Assembly (NCBI RefSeq): GCF_016595215.1 | Contig: NZ_JAENHK010000010.1 | Location: 2,031,390 to 2,095,389 of the forward strand | Source: Chryseobacterium paridis | Lineage (GTDB): Bacteria > Bacteroidota > Bacteroidia > Flavobacteriales > Weeksellaceae | Direction: 5' to 3' | Length of the DNA: 64,000 nucleotides | In this document: in pieces, positions 17,332-25,194 of the stretch | How the letters are laid out: each line of letters begins with the position of its first letter | Numbering within the stretch: the stretch's first letter is position 1 | Notes under the pieces: generated by a model | What the model saw: the letters and a program-made list of their open reading frames with translations, nothing else | The model's database searches: none | Told to the model about the DNA's origin: nothing | Made by a program: the position numbers and the translations under genes

Positions 17332-19260
17332 TTAATTGAGTTTACGGTTGATCACTCTATCCATATAATCCTGATACCATGCTTTTGCAATTTCTTTTCC
17401 TTTTTCGGTTTCAGGAGTATTTAAATGATCTACAAGGTTTTTTTCTAATCCTAAATCTGTTTTATCATAAATGCCAACTACATTTTTGCCATCAAAACGA
17501 TAGATATAGTTCCCGATGATAAACTGCTCTACACCTCCATCTGAGTTAGCAATGATAGCAGGATATTGTTTCTCACTTACCAGGCTTCTCCCCCAGCTTC
17601 TTATTCTTTTATTATAACCTATCAAATCAGCCAAAGTTGGATAGATATCAATTTGCTGTGCGACCTCCTGATTCACTCCTTTCAATTGATATTCAGGATT
17701 AGGAGAATATAAAATAATCGGAACTGAAAAACGGTTCATACTTTTTTGATATTCCGGATAATAGATCTCGTTCGTATGGTCACCTGTGAAAACAAAAATA
17801 GTATTATTGTACCAAGGCTGTTTTTTAGCTGTCTCGAAATATTTCTTTATGGAATAATCTGTATACTGTATAGGCTCATGCATTTGATTCTTGCCTTTTT
17901 TAAATTTCCCCTGATACTTTTCAGGAATTTTAAATGGATGGTGAGAAGAGGCTGTAAAAACAGTGGCCATAAAAGGTTGTGTCTTCCCCACATTTTTAGC
18001 AAAATATTGTAAAAAAGGCTCATCCCAGATCGCCCACATTCCATCAAAATCGGCATCGTTATTATATTCAGTTTTACCAAAATAATGTTTAAATCCTAAA
18101 ATATTCCCGAAACCAAGGAATCCCATTGATCCATTTGGAGCTCCGTGATAGAAGGAAGTATCATACCCTAAATCATTACAAATAGAAACAATAGATTGTA
18201 TTTTCTGATTAGAATAAGGAGAGCTTGTAAAAGCATCTGTAAGACTTGGAATCCCTGCCAGAACACTACTCATCCCATGAATAGATTGTCTTCCATTCGC
18301 AAAAGTGTTAGGAAAGATCAAACTTTGATCCGCAAGACTATCAATAAACGGAGTGTAAGAAACATAATCTTTTATATTTTTACCTCTATTAAATGCTCCT
18401 GAATATTCTCTACTGAAAGACTCAACAATAAAAATAACAATATTGGGACGATTGGCAACCTTCCGGTCATACTGCTTGTAGGGTTGGATATTCTCATTGA
18501 TAAATTTTTCATCAACAAAATGAACTTCTTTAAAACTATTGGTTCCCAATGTTCTGAAAAATGAAAATGTACTGTTCAAGACCAGATTTCCCTGAGATGG
18601 AACTTTCACAAAGCGATTAGCATCCACGAGATTAATCGGTCTTGTGCTGTGCTTAAAATCCCCACGAATACCTCCTACTACCAATACAGTAATACCACAA
18701 AGAGAAAGGATAGATAAAATAAAGTAAGGGATCAGTTTTACTGGCTTACGTTCTGTAACTTTTACCCTTTTATAAAGAAAAATCCATAACGCCATTAAAA
18801 CCACAAACCATATTAAAACAAATGGGTTCTGTGCAATAGAAGCCATAAATACTTTACCAATATTAGATTCATGTTCTGCAACCTGAAATGCAGCAGATGT
18901 CAGTCTTGTTTGCGCAAATTTAAAGTATATAAAGTCACCAAAATTCATTGCATAAGCAATTCCATTTGTAATAAAGTAAAGCCAGAATAAGACTTTCTGA
19001 TATACCTTCTTTGTATTGATAATAATAGGAATAAGGCTTAACAAAATAAACAAAGAATTTACATACAAAATTGCAGTCGTATCAAAGGCGATCCCATGAA
19101 AGGATAGGCTGAAATAGTCTGAAACAGATTCTACTTTAATGAGATCTTTATTAAAATACCAGAATAGAAATCTGGCGATCTGATAAAAAACATATGCCAA
19201 AAAAATTCTGTATAATAGTACCAGAACTTCTTGTTTTCTAAATTCTTTAAAAAATTTCAT
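17332..19260 (-). CDS. LTA synthase family / sulfatase-fold membrane protein
   Basis: 642 residues. Five membrane helices in the first ~200 residues are followed by an extracytoplasmic alkaline-phosphatase-superfamily domain. Motifs seen: NIVIFIVESFSREYSGAF (metal-binding start), SIHGMSSVLAGIPSL (the nucleophile Thr/Ser region), SSHHPFKIPEKYQ and VFTGDHTNEIYY (metal ligands). LtaS/MdoB/EptA-type enzymes transfer phosphoglycerol or phosphoethanolamine from phospholipids. In a Gram-negative bacterium without teichoic acids the acceptor could be LPS or a periplasmic glycan. It is divergent to pssA. A TAAATTTG box ends four bases before its ATG. Confidence 0.9.
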   Translation of the reverse strand: MKFFKEFRKQEVLVLLYRIFLAYVFYQIARFLFWYFNKDLIKVESVSDYFSLSFHGIAFDTTAILYVNSLFILLSLIPIIINTKKVYQKVLFWLYFITNGIAYAMNFGDFIYFKFAQTRLTSAAFQVAEHESNIGKVFMASIAQNPFVLIWFVVLMALWIFLYKRVKVTERKPVKLIPYFILSILSLCGITVLVVGGIRGDFKHSTRPINLVDANRFVKVPSQGNLVLNSTFSFFRTLGTNSFKEVHFVDEKFINENIQPYKQYDRKVANRPNIVIFIVESFSREYSGAFNRGKNIKDYVSYTPFIDSLADQSLIFPNTFANGRQSIHGMSSVLAGIPSLTDAFTSSPYSNQKIQSIVSICNDLGYDTSFYHGAPNGSMGFLGFGNILGFKHYFGKTEYNNDADFDGMWAIWDEPFLQYFAKNVGKTQPFMATVFTASSHHPFKIPEKYQGKFKKGKNQMHEPIQYTDYSIKKYFETAKKQPWYNNTIFVFTGDHTNEIYYPEYQKSMNRFSVPIILYSPNPEYQLKGVNQEVAQQIDIYPTLADLIGYNKRIRSWGRSLVSEKQYPAIIANSDGGVEQFIIGNYIYRFDGKNVVGIYDKTDLGLEKNLVDHLNTPETEKGKEIAKAWYQDYMDRVINRKLN

Positions 19261-19264
19261 TCGG

Positions 19265-19272
19265 CAAATTTA
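19265..19272 (-). promoter_or_regulatory. -7 promoter box of the LTA-synthase-like gene, 4 bases before ATG
   Basis: The minus strand reads TAAATTTG-CCGA-ATG; a leaderless start is predicted. Confidence 0.6.
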
Positions 19273-19312
19273 CATCAAATTCGTATTACTGTATTTTTTA
19301 GTCAGGAATATT

Positions 19313-19343
19313 TTGATACAGAATTTTTAAAAATGTAATTTTG
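19313..19343 (+). promoter_or_regulatory. Promoter of pssA
   Basis: TTG at 19313-19315, 20 bases, then TAATTTTG at 19336-19343. The ATG at 19349 begins five bases after the box, so the transcript would have at most a base or two of leader. Confidence 0.7.
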
Positions 19344-19348
19344 TGTCT

Positions 19349-20047
19349 ATGAATTTTATCAAAAACAATCTTGCCAACGCATTAACTCTAGGAAATTTGT
19401 TTTCCGGCTGCGTGGGCGCGGTTCATCTTGTTTTAGGTGATTACCACACTACTGCTATTTGTCTTATTCTTTCTTTGGTTCTGGACTTTTTCGACGGTTT
19501 TGTTGCCAGGGCTCTAAAGGCTAATTCTAATCTTGGAGTTCAGCTTGATTCACTTGCAGACATGGTAAGTTTTGGTTTTATTCCTGGATTAACAATGTTT
19601 GTTGCACTTTCGAATAATGTATACACCGATATTCCGTGGTATGCTTATCTGGGATTTTTAATTACAGCATTTTCATGCCTGAGATTAGCTATATTTAATC
19701 TCGACGAAGATCAGAAGTATTATTTCAAAGGACTTAATACACCGTCCAATACCATTTTAATTTTTGGATTATACTATGCTTTCAAAGAAACTCAAAGCTT
19801 TGATTTTATATTCAGCAATTATTATATGATGATCGCTTTAACCGTCATCTTCTCATGGTTCTTAGTAAGCCCAATAAAAATGATCGCGATGAAATTCAAA
19901 TCAATGAAATTAGAGGACAATTATCCAAAACTTGTTTTATTGATCGGGGCGATTATAATTTTAATAATATTTAAAACTATTGGAATTCCGATAGTCATTA
20001 TTTACTATATCTTAGTATCATTATTATTTCAAAAACAACTTAAATAG
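19349..20047 (+). CDS. pssA: CDP-diacylglycerol-serine O-phosphatidyltransferase
   Basis: 232 residues with about six membrane helices. The CDP-alcohol phosphatidyltransferase signature is complete: DFFDGFVARALKANSNLGVQ followed by LDSLAD, at about residues 49-74. It makes phosphatidylserine, the precursor of phosphatidylethanolamine, from CDP-diacylglycerol. The ATG at 19349 is preferred to the GTG at 19343, because the GTG overlaps the end of the -7 box. The divergent neighbour uses phospholipid head groups, so the pairing makes metabolic sense (inference). Confidence 0.93.
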   Translation: MNFIKNNLANALTLGNLFSGCVGAVHLVLGDYHTTAICLILSLVLDFFDGFVARALKANSNLGVQLDSLADMVSFGFIPGLTMFVALSNNVYTDIPWYAYLGFLITAFSCLRLAIFNLDEDQKYYFKGLNTPSNTILIFGLYYAFKETQSFDFIFSNYYMMIALTVIFSWFLVSPIKMIAMKFKSMKLEDNYPKLVLLIGAIIILIIFKTIGIPIVIIYYILVSLLFQKQLK

Positions 20048-20101
20048 ATATAATTTTTGAGTGATCAGTTATATGCAATGATAGCATTAAATTAAATCAA
20101 C

Positions 20102-20136
20102 TCATAATTCATAACTTTCAACTTATAACTTTACTA
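20102..20136 (+). repeat. Degenerate 7-bp-period array upstream of the exonuclease gene
   Basis: Consecutive heptamers TCATAAT, TCATAAC, TTTCAAC, TTATAAC, TTTACTA, ending one base before the ATG at 20138. Related units recur at 48264-48298 and 49086-49134. Confidence 0.6.
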
Positions 20137-20137
20137 C

Positions 20138-20902
20138 ATGAATTTAAAACTATATAAACCTCTATGTATTTTTGACCTTGAAACAACAGGAACGAATATC
20201 GGAAAAGACAGAATTGTTGAAATCTGTATTTTAAAAGTAAATCCTGATGCATCAAGAGAAAGCAAAACATGGCGCATCAATCCTGAAATGCCTATCCCTC
20301 TGGAATCCAGCCAAATTCATGGGATCTATGATGAAGATGTTAAAGATGCTCCTACTTTCAAATCAATCGCTTCTAAAGTGATGGAAATGATTTCCGGTTC
20401 AGACCTAGGTGGTTTCAATTCTAATCGTTTCGATGTTCCTCTTTTAGCAGAAGAATTATTGCGTTCAGAAATTGACTTTGACCTTAATAAATTCAAACTG
20501 GTGGATGCACAAACTGTTTTCCACAAAAAAGAACCGAGAAACCTGGGAGCAGCATACCAATTCTATTGTGGTAAAACTTTGGAAAACGCCCATTCAGCTG
20601 AAGCAGATGTAATGGCTACTTTCGAAGTTTTGGATGCCCAGGTTGGAAAATATGATGATGTTCCGAATGAAATTGCAGCTCTAAGCGAGTTCACATTCCA
20701 TAATAAAAATGCAGATTTAGCAGGGTTTATTGGGTTCAATGAAAAAATGGAAGAAGTATTCAACTTCGGTAAATACAAAGGACAGGGCGTAAAAGCTGTT
20801 TTCCAAAAGGACTTAGGATATTACGGTTGGTTGCAAAATGCTGATTTTCCATTATACACAAAGAAAGTCTTTACAAAAATTCAATTATCAAGTAGATTCT
20901 AA
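20138..20902 (+). CDS. DEDD-type 3'-5' exonuclease (DnaQ-like)
   Basis: 254 residues. Exonuclease motif I is seen as CIFDLETTGTNIGKDRIVEI, motif II as LGGFNSNRFDVPLLAEEL, and the DEDDh motif III as HSAEADVMATFEV, so the catalytic Asp, Glu, Asp, His and Asp are all in place. A second domain of about 70 residues (KYKGQGVKAVFQKDLGYYGW) follows. It resembles the stand-alone polymerase-III-epsilon-like nucleases of Bacteroidota rather than the replisome subunit. It starts 3 bp ahead of the next gene and forms an operon with it. A TAACTTTA box lies just before the ATG. Confidence 0.9.
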   Translation: MNLKLYKPLCIFDLETTGTNIGKDRIVEICILKVNPDASRESKTWRINPEMPIPLESSQIHGIYDEDVKDAPTFKSIASKVMEMISGSDLGGFNSNRFDVPLLAEELLRSEIDFDLNKFKLVDAQTVFHKKEPRNLGAAYQFYCGKTLENAHSAEADVMATFEVLDAQVGKYDDVPNEIAALSEFTFHNKNADLAGFIGFNEKMEEVFNFGKYKGQGVKAVFQKDLGYYGWLQNADFPLYTKKVFTKIQLSSRF

Positions 20903-20905
20903 AAT

Positions 20906-21304
20906 ATGTCAAACCTGACTCGTTTTAAGTTTTATGAAAATGCCCTAGAAGCTAACAGAGACAAACAAATCTTAGCAGAAAGAGGCATTCAGAGTTTTAT
21001 TGCTAATGAGCAACTTATTCAATCGGATTGGTTACTCTCTCAGGCCGTAGGTGGAATCCAGTTACAGGTCTTTGAAGAAGATATAGAAAAAGCAAAACAG
21101 GCATTAGAGGATTATAAGGAAAATGAAAAATACTCTTTAGAAGTAGAACATACTATAGAAGATCCAGAGTTTGATTTCGTATGTCCGAAATGTGGTTCAA
21201 ATCACATTTATAGAGATGATAGTGCTACCAGCTTTTTTGGCGTTTCAATTTTAACAAGTCATAAGTTTGTTTGTTATTATTGTGAAAATGAGTTTATGCA
21301 TTAA
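20906..21304 (+). CDS. DUF2007-like protein with C-terminal zinc ribbon
   Basis: 132 residues. The first ~75 residues (RFKFYENALEANRDKQILAE, AVGGIQLQVFEEDIEKAKQA) match the DUF2007 'putative signal transducing' domain, a small ferredoxin-like fold. The end carries a four-Cys zinc ribbon, CPKCGSNHIY ... CYYCENEF. It follows the exonuclease by 3 bp and is probably co-translated with it. No function is known; binding of a nucleic acid or protein through the ribbon is possible but not shown. Confidence 0.82.
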   Translation: MSNLTRFKFYENALEANRDKQILAERGIQSFIANEQLIQSDWLLSQAVGGIQLQVFEEDIEKAKQALEDYKENEKYSLEVEHTIEDPEFDFVCPKCGSNHIYRDDSATSFFGVSILTSHKFVCYYCENEFMH

Positions 21305-21376
21305 AAAAGATTCAATTAAATAAAAGGGATTAATAATAGACTGTTTCATCCCACGTAATGACAAAATAAAAAGAAT

Positions 21377-21982
21377 ATGAAAATTATCTGCATCGGAAGA
21401 AATTATAGTGAGCATGCTAAGGAATTAGGAAATGAAATTCCCGAAAAACCAGTTATTTTTATCAAACCTGATACTGCCGTTTTAAAGGGTAATGATTTTT
21501 ATCTGCCGGAATTCTCTAAGGATGTGCATTATGAACTGGAGGTTGTTTTGAAGATTTCAAAAGGAGGAAAGTATATTCAAAAAGAATCTGCAAATAAACA
21601 TTATGACGAAATCAGTTTAGGAATAGATTTTACAGCCAGAGACCTTCAGTCTGAGCTTAAATCAAAAGGTCTTCCATGGGAGCTTGCTAAAGGTTTTGAT
21701 GGATCTGCAGTAGTGGGAAACTTCTTTAAAAAGGAAAATTACGATCTTGAAAATCTGCAGTTTTCATTATTACAGAATAAAGCAAAAGTTCAGGATGGAA
21801 ACACAAAAGATATGATTTTCACTTTTGATGATATCATTGCATTTGCTTCTCAATACTTCACATTAAGGGTAGGTGATCTTATTTTCACAGGAACTCCAAA
21901 AGGGGTTGGTAAAGTAGAAGAAAATGACATCATGGAGGCGTTCCTTGAAGAAGAAAAAATACTGGATATCCGAATATTATAA
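21377..21982 (+). CDS. Fumarylacetoacetate hydrolase family protein
   Basis: 201 residues, the short FAH form. It begins KIICIGRNYSEHAKELGNE and has the metal-binding pattern HYELEVVLKISKGG, then GIDFTARDLQSELKSKGLPW and the terminal FTGTPKGVG. Relatives are acylpyruvases, oxaloacetate decarboxylases/tautomerases or isomerases of catechol breakdown. No degradation genes lie nearby, so a housekeeping oxaloacetate or acylpyruvate role is likely. The Mg2+ ligands (Glu, Glu, Asp) appear intact. Confidence 0.9.
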   Translation: MKIICIGRNYSEHAKELGNEIPEKPVIFIKPDTAVLKGNDFYLPEFSKDVHYELEVVLKISKGGKYIQKESANKHYDEISLGIDFTARDLQSELKSKGLPWELAKGFDGSAVVGNFFKKENYDLENLQFSLLQNKAKVQDGNTKDMIFTFDDIIAFASQYFTLRVGDLIFTGTPKGVGKVEENDIMEAFLEEEKILDIRIL

Positions 21983-22041
21983 GTATTTAACAGCCTATTT
22001 TACATTTTTTTCGTTATCTTTAGTTAACAAATTTAAAGGTT

Positions 22042-22479
22042 ATGATAAACATTGTATTGCCCGTAGATTTTGGGGATAAAACGGAACAACTTGTAGATGG
22101 TGCCATAAAATTTGCCAAAGAGGTAAATGGTAAGATCCATCTTATCCATATCGCACCTACAGACATTGGCTTTGCCATTGGAGATATGGGATTCCAGTAT
22201 TTTCCTGAAGTTGAAGAAAATGAAATAAGAGAAGAATTGGTACAGCTCAACAAGCTTGAACAAAGGATCATCTCCCATGATGTAGAATGTGAACATCTTT
22301 TAAAGCAGGGCATTGCCAAAGATATCATCCTGGAATATGCTAAAGAAAAAAATGCCAATTACATTGTAATGGGTTCCCACGGAAGAAGTGGAATTTATGA
22401 TGTTTTTGTAGGAAGTCTGACAAAGGGCATAACAAAGAGCTCGACCATTCCTGTCTTGGTACTTCCTATTCATGAATAG
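22042..22479 (+). CDS. Universal stress protein (UspA family)
   Basis: 145 residues, one Usp domain. It starts MINIVLPVDFGDKTEQLVDG and ends with the ATP-binding loop VMGSHGRSGIYDVFVGSLTK and SSTIPVLVLPIHE, i.e. the G-2x-G-9x-G-S/T type motif. ATP-binding Usp proteins respond to starvation or redox stress. Single gene with a strong shared terminator behind it. The partner is unknown. Confidence 0.93.
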   Translation: MINIVLPVDFGDKTEQLVDGAIKFAKEVNGKIHLIHIAPTDIGFAIGDMGFQYFPEVEENEIREELVQLNKLEQRIISHDVECEHLLKQGIAKDIILEYAKEKNANYIVMGSHGRSGIYDVFVGSLTKGITKSSTIPVLVLPIHE

Positions 22480-22504
22480 TAAAAAGTAAATTTTAATCGT
22501 TATA

Positions 22505-22541
22505 AAAAAGCCGATCAAATATTTTATTTGATCGGCTTTTT
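22505..22541. terminator. Bidirectional terminator between usp and DUF6341
   Basis: Perfect 17-bp stem starting AAAAAGCCGATCAAATA, TTT loop, and its complement ending in TTTTT. It serves both convergent genes. Confidence 0.93.
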
Positions 22542-22558
22542 ACTATATAACCAATTAA

Positions 22559-22792
22559 TTAACCTTCTTTTTTATAGATACTAGGATCGTAGTAAGGATG
22601 TTTACCCTCTGTAGGAGAATAATAGTCTTTATCTTTATCACCCCCTAGTGTCACCACTAGAACGTAACACCAATAGGTGAATAGCACGCAGCAAACAACA
22701 AATAGAATCCAGTTTAATACATTTCCAAAGGTATCAAAAAAACCAAAAGACCATTTGAAAACTTTGCTTAAGAATAGAAAGAAAGACGTCAT
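22559..22792 (-). CDS. DUF6341-like small membrane protein
   Basis: 77 residues with two close hydrophobic stretches (FFLFLSKVFKW, ILFVVCCVLFTYWCYVLVV) and a polar tail (GKHPYYDPSIYKKEG). It resembles the DUF6341 family of flavobacteria, which often lies next to DUF6427, as here. The two genes are divergent with 42 bp between starts. An inner-membrane location is expected. No function is known. Confidence 0.7.
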   Translation of the reverse strand: MTSFFLFLSKVFKWSFGFFDTFGNVLNWILFVVCCVLFTYWCYVLVVTLGGDKDKDYYSPTEGKHPYYDPSIYKKEG

Positions 22793-22810
22793 TATTTTCC
22801 TTTTTTAAAT

Positions 22811-22818
22811 TAACTTTG
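22811..22818 (+). promoter_or_regulatory. -7 promoter box of the DUF6427 gene
   Basis: TAACTTTG, 16 bases before the ATG at 22835. Confidence 0.5.
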
Positions 22819-22834
22819 TACAAATTTATAAAAA

Positions 22835-23740
22835 ATGTTTAAATTACTTTCAAAAGAAAGCAATATTTTTTCAATTCCTGTTTATATTGGTTTTCTTCTT
22901 TTAATAGTAATAATATTTAACATACTGAATTTCAACACTTATGAAGCAATTGTTGCAGGGATTACATTTTTAGGAATTGCTCTGGGATATTTTTGCTTCC
23001 ACAGCATTGCGCTTAATTATCAAACCCACCTTCCTTTATTTCTGTATTCTTTTTTCGTTTTCGGACTTTATCCCGGAAATTTAGATATTGGAATTGCGGT
23101 TTCTCTTCTTACCAATTCCTTTCTTTTGTTACTTCTTACGAGTGCAAATGAAGACACACGGAAAAAATCATATGTATTAGTAGGAGCCATCGTTGCTTTA
23201 AATTTTATTTTTCTACCGACAACCTGGCCCATGGCTGTTTTTGTAGTTGTACACGTTATTGCAACTTCTGAAAGAATCAGTTTAAATATTTTCAGATTTT
23301 TACTGGGGATTGTCCTGATCGTTTTTGCTTACTTCTCTGTGATGTTTTTCTTAGATTTCACGACCTGGAATCTCGATTATTTCCCATTTGGAAAGATGAA
23401 ATTGATAACAGACTACACAGGCATAATTCCTTTAATACCGATCGCATTGATGTTGATCTATGCAGTGTATGATCATTTCAAAAATTACAATAAAAAGAGC
23501 CCGATAAGCAGATATAAATATACATTCCTGCTTGTCTTTTCCCTGGCTCAGCTGGTTACTATTATTCTCTATATGAATAAGAGTTACGAATATTTACTGC
23601 TCCTGGCATTTCCTTCAAGTATTATACTGAGCAGGATGATGCGTTTTTTACCCAAATACTGGATGCAGGAAGTCGGCTTATGGCTGATTATTATTAGTTT
23701 GGTTACCTTTAAAATAGGTACATATTTTAATTTATTTTAA
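22835..23740 (+). CDS. DUF6427-like integral membrane protein
   Basis: 301 residues with about eight to nine hydrophobic helices spread over the whole length and hardly any soluble loops. The arrangement (FKLLSKESNIFSIPVYIGFL start, divergent DUF6341 neighbour) fits the DUF6427 family of flavobacteria. Polytopic proteins of this type are sometimes compared with glycosyltransferase-type membrane proteins, but no motif supports that here. It is followed after 8 bp by the DUF3109 gene and is likely co-transcribed with it. Confidence 0.75.
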   Translation: MFKLLSKESNIFSIPVYIGFLLLIVIIFNILNFNTYEAIVAGITFLGIALGYFCFHSIALNYQTHLPLFLYSFFVFGLYPGNLDIGIAVSLLTNSFLLLLLTSANEDTRKKSYVLVGAIVALNFIFLPTTWPMAVFVVVHVIATSERISLNIFRFLLGIVLIVFAYFSVMFFLDFTTWNLDYFPFGKMKLITDYTGIIPLIPIALMLIYAVYDHFKNYNKKSPISRYKYTFLLVFSLAQLVTIILYMNKSYEYLLLLAFPSSIILSRMMRFLPKYWMQEVGLWLIIISLVTFKIGTYFNLF

Positions 23741-23748
23741 AAAAGATT

Positions 23749-24333
23749 ATGATTCAGATAGACGATAAATTAATTTCTGAGGAAATATTTTCCGAAGATT
23801 TCGTTTGTAACCTTACAAAATGTAAGGGTGCATGTTGTGTAGAAGGAGATGTAGGAGCTCCATTAGATAAAAATGAGCTGGAAATTTTAGACCGCATTTT
23901 TGACAAAATAAAGCCCTACCTTACAAAAGAGGGGATAAAGGCCCTTGAAGAGCAGGGAACATGGACAACAGACCCTTCTGATAACATGTATGTAACACCA
24001 ATGGTAGAAGACCGAGAATGTGCTTATGTTACCTTTGATGAAAAAGGGATTACAAAATGTGGAATTGAAAAAGCTTATGAAGATGGAGCTGTTGATTGGC
24101 AAAAACCGATCTCATGCCATCTGTATCCTATCCGTATTACAGAATACTCGTCCTTTACAGCTTTAAACTACCACGAATGGTCTGTATGCAGTGACGCATG
24201 TACTCTTGGAAAAGAATTACAGGTTCCTGTTTATAAGTTCTTAAAAACACCACTGATAAGAAAATACGGCGATGAATTCTATAATGTTTTAAGTGATGCC
24301 GCTGAAGTATGGAAAAAAGAATATGGAAATTAA
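23749..24333 (+). CDS. DUF3109 family protein
   Basis: 194 residues. The Cys-rich signature NLTKCKGACCVEGDVGAPL near residue 23-41 is followed by RECAYVTFDEKGITKCGIE, SCHLYPIRITEY and SVCSDACTLG. The spacing of about eight cysteines is like that of YkgJ/DUF3109 zinc- or iron-sulfur-binding proteins. Function is unknown. It lies in an operon with the DUF6427 gene and ends at a perfect terminator. Confidence 0.88.
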   Translation: MIQIDDKLISEEIFSEDFVCNLTKCKGACCVEGDVGAPLDKNELEILDRIFDKIKPYLTKEGIKALEEQGTWTTDPSDNMYVTPMVEDRECAYVTFDEKGITKCGIEKAYEDGAVDWQKPISCHLYPIRITEYSSFTALNYHEWSVCSDACTLGKELQVPVYKFLKTPLIRKYGDEFYNVLSDAAEVWKKEYGN

Positions 24334-24367
24334 AAAAAAACCGCAGATCGATCTGCGGTTTTTTTTT
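24332..24367. terminator. Bidirectional terminator after DUF3109
   Basis: Perfect palindrome with core AACCGCAGATCGATCTGCGG flanked by A-run and T-run; serves the convergent genes at 23749 and 24397. Confidence 0.93.
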
Positions 24368-24396
24368 AAATAGTTGATACTTTAACAATTAACAGA

Positions 24397-25080
24397 TTAC
24401 TTAAAATCAGCATCTGTTACTCCTGAGTTAAGTACAATTTTAGTTGTTTTAATAATTACTTTCTGTCCATTCCCTTCTGCATCTATTTCTCCTGGGAATT
24501 TTAATCCATCTACTGTCATGTAGCTTTTTACAATAGCAGTCCCTTCTTTTGATTCTGATTTATATAATAAACCTGTGCTTGCATCAAAAAAGTATTTCCC
24601 TTTATCAGAAGACAATACATTATAATCCTTCCCATCTATTTTTTCAACATTTACAGTTTGAAAACTAGCAGGATCATATCCTAATGCATCAACTGTTTTG
24701 CTTTTCTTAAGATCAGCAATTTTATCAGCAGGGATATCCATTTTTTGGCCCATCTGGTCAAAAGTTCCTTTTTCACCATCAAAAACCTGCGTCATCTGTT
24801 GCCCCATTACAGTTTGTACAGATTTGAATTTATTACCCATCTTTTTTGTACTCATAGAAATATCCATTCCCTGAACAGTTAATGAATTATCGATGATAGT
24901 AGTTTTTATCGCCTCTAATTTATCTCTACCTCCTAAGGCTTTAAGATAATTATCAATTACATCTTTAGGTGTTAATTTCGACTTGGTTGCTTCTGTTTTT
25001 ACAGCAGTTGTTTTTTGCTGTGCTGCTACTGAAGTGGAAAAAAGTACGGCACAGAAAAATGGAATGATTATCTTTTTCAT
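24397..25080 (-). CDS. Secreted protein, outer-membrane lipoprotein-sorting-like
   Basis: 227 residues with a signal peptide (MKKIIIPFFCAVLFSTSVAAQ). The mature part (KDVIDNYLKALGGRDKLEAI, QVFDGEKGTFDQMGQKMDIP, YFFDASTGLLYKSES, GLKFPGEIDAEGNGQKV) has the pattern of the half-barrel LolA/LolB superfamily that is common as one or two copies in Bacteroidota peptidase neighbourhoods. A direct role in lipoprotein sorting is not supported. It stands alone. Confidence 0.65.
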   Translation of the reverse strand: MKKIIIPFFCAVLFSTSVAAQQKTTAVKTEATKSKLTPKDVIDNYLKALGGRDKLEAIKTTIIDNSLTVQGMDISMSTKKMGNKFKSVQTVMGQQMTQVFDGEKGTFDQMGQKMDIPADKIADLKKSKTVDALGYDPASFQTVNVEKIDGKDYNVLSSDKGKYFFDASTGLLYKSESKEGTAIVKSYMTVDGLKFPGEIDAEGNGQKVIIKTTKIVLNSGVTDADFK

Positions 25081-25143
25081 ATATTTAATTTAATACGTAA
25101 ATATAGGAATATTGATTGATATAGAATCTATGATTTTCGCAAC

Positions 25144-25170
25144 AAAAAACCACCAAAAATTGGTGGTTTT
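25144..25170 (-). terminator. Terminator of tig
   Basis: Stem AAAACCACCAA / TTGGTGGTTTT with AAA loop; on the minus strand TTTTTTGTTG follows. Confidence 0.88.
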
Positions 25171-25194
25171 AAATATTTATATCTTAAAAAGAAA

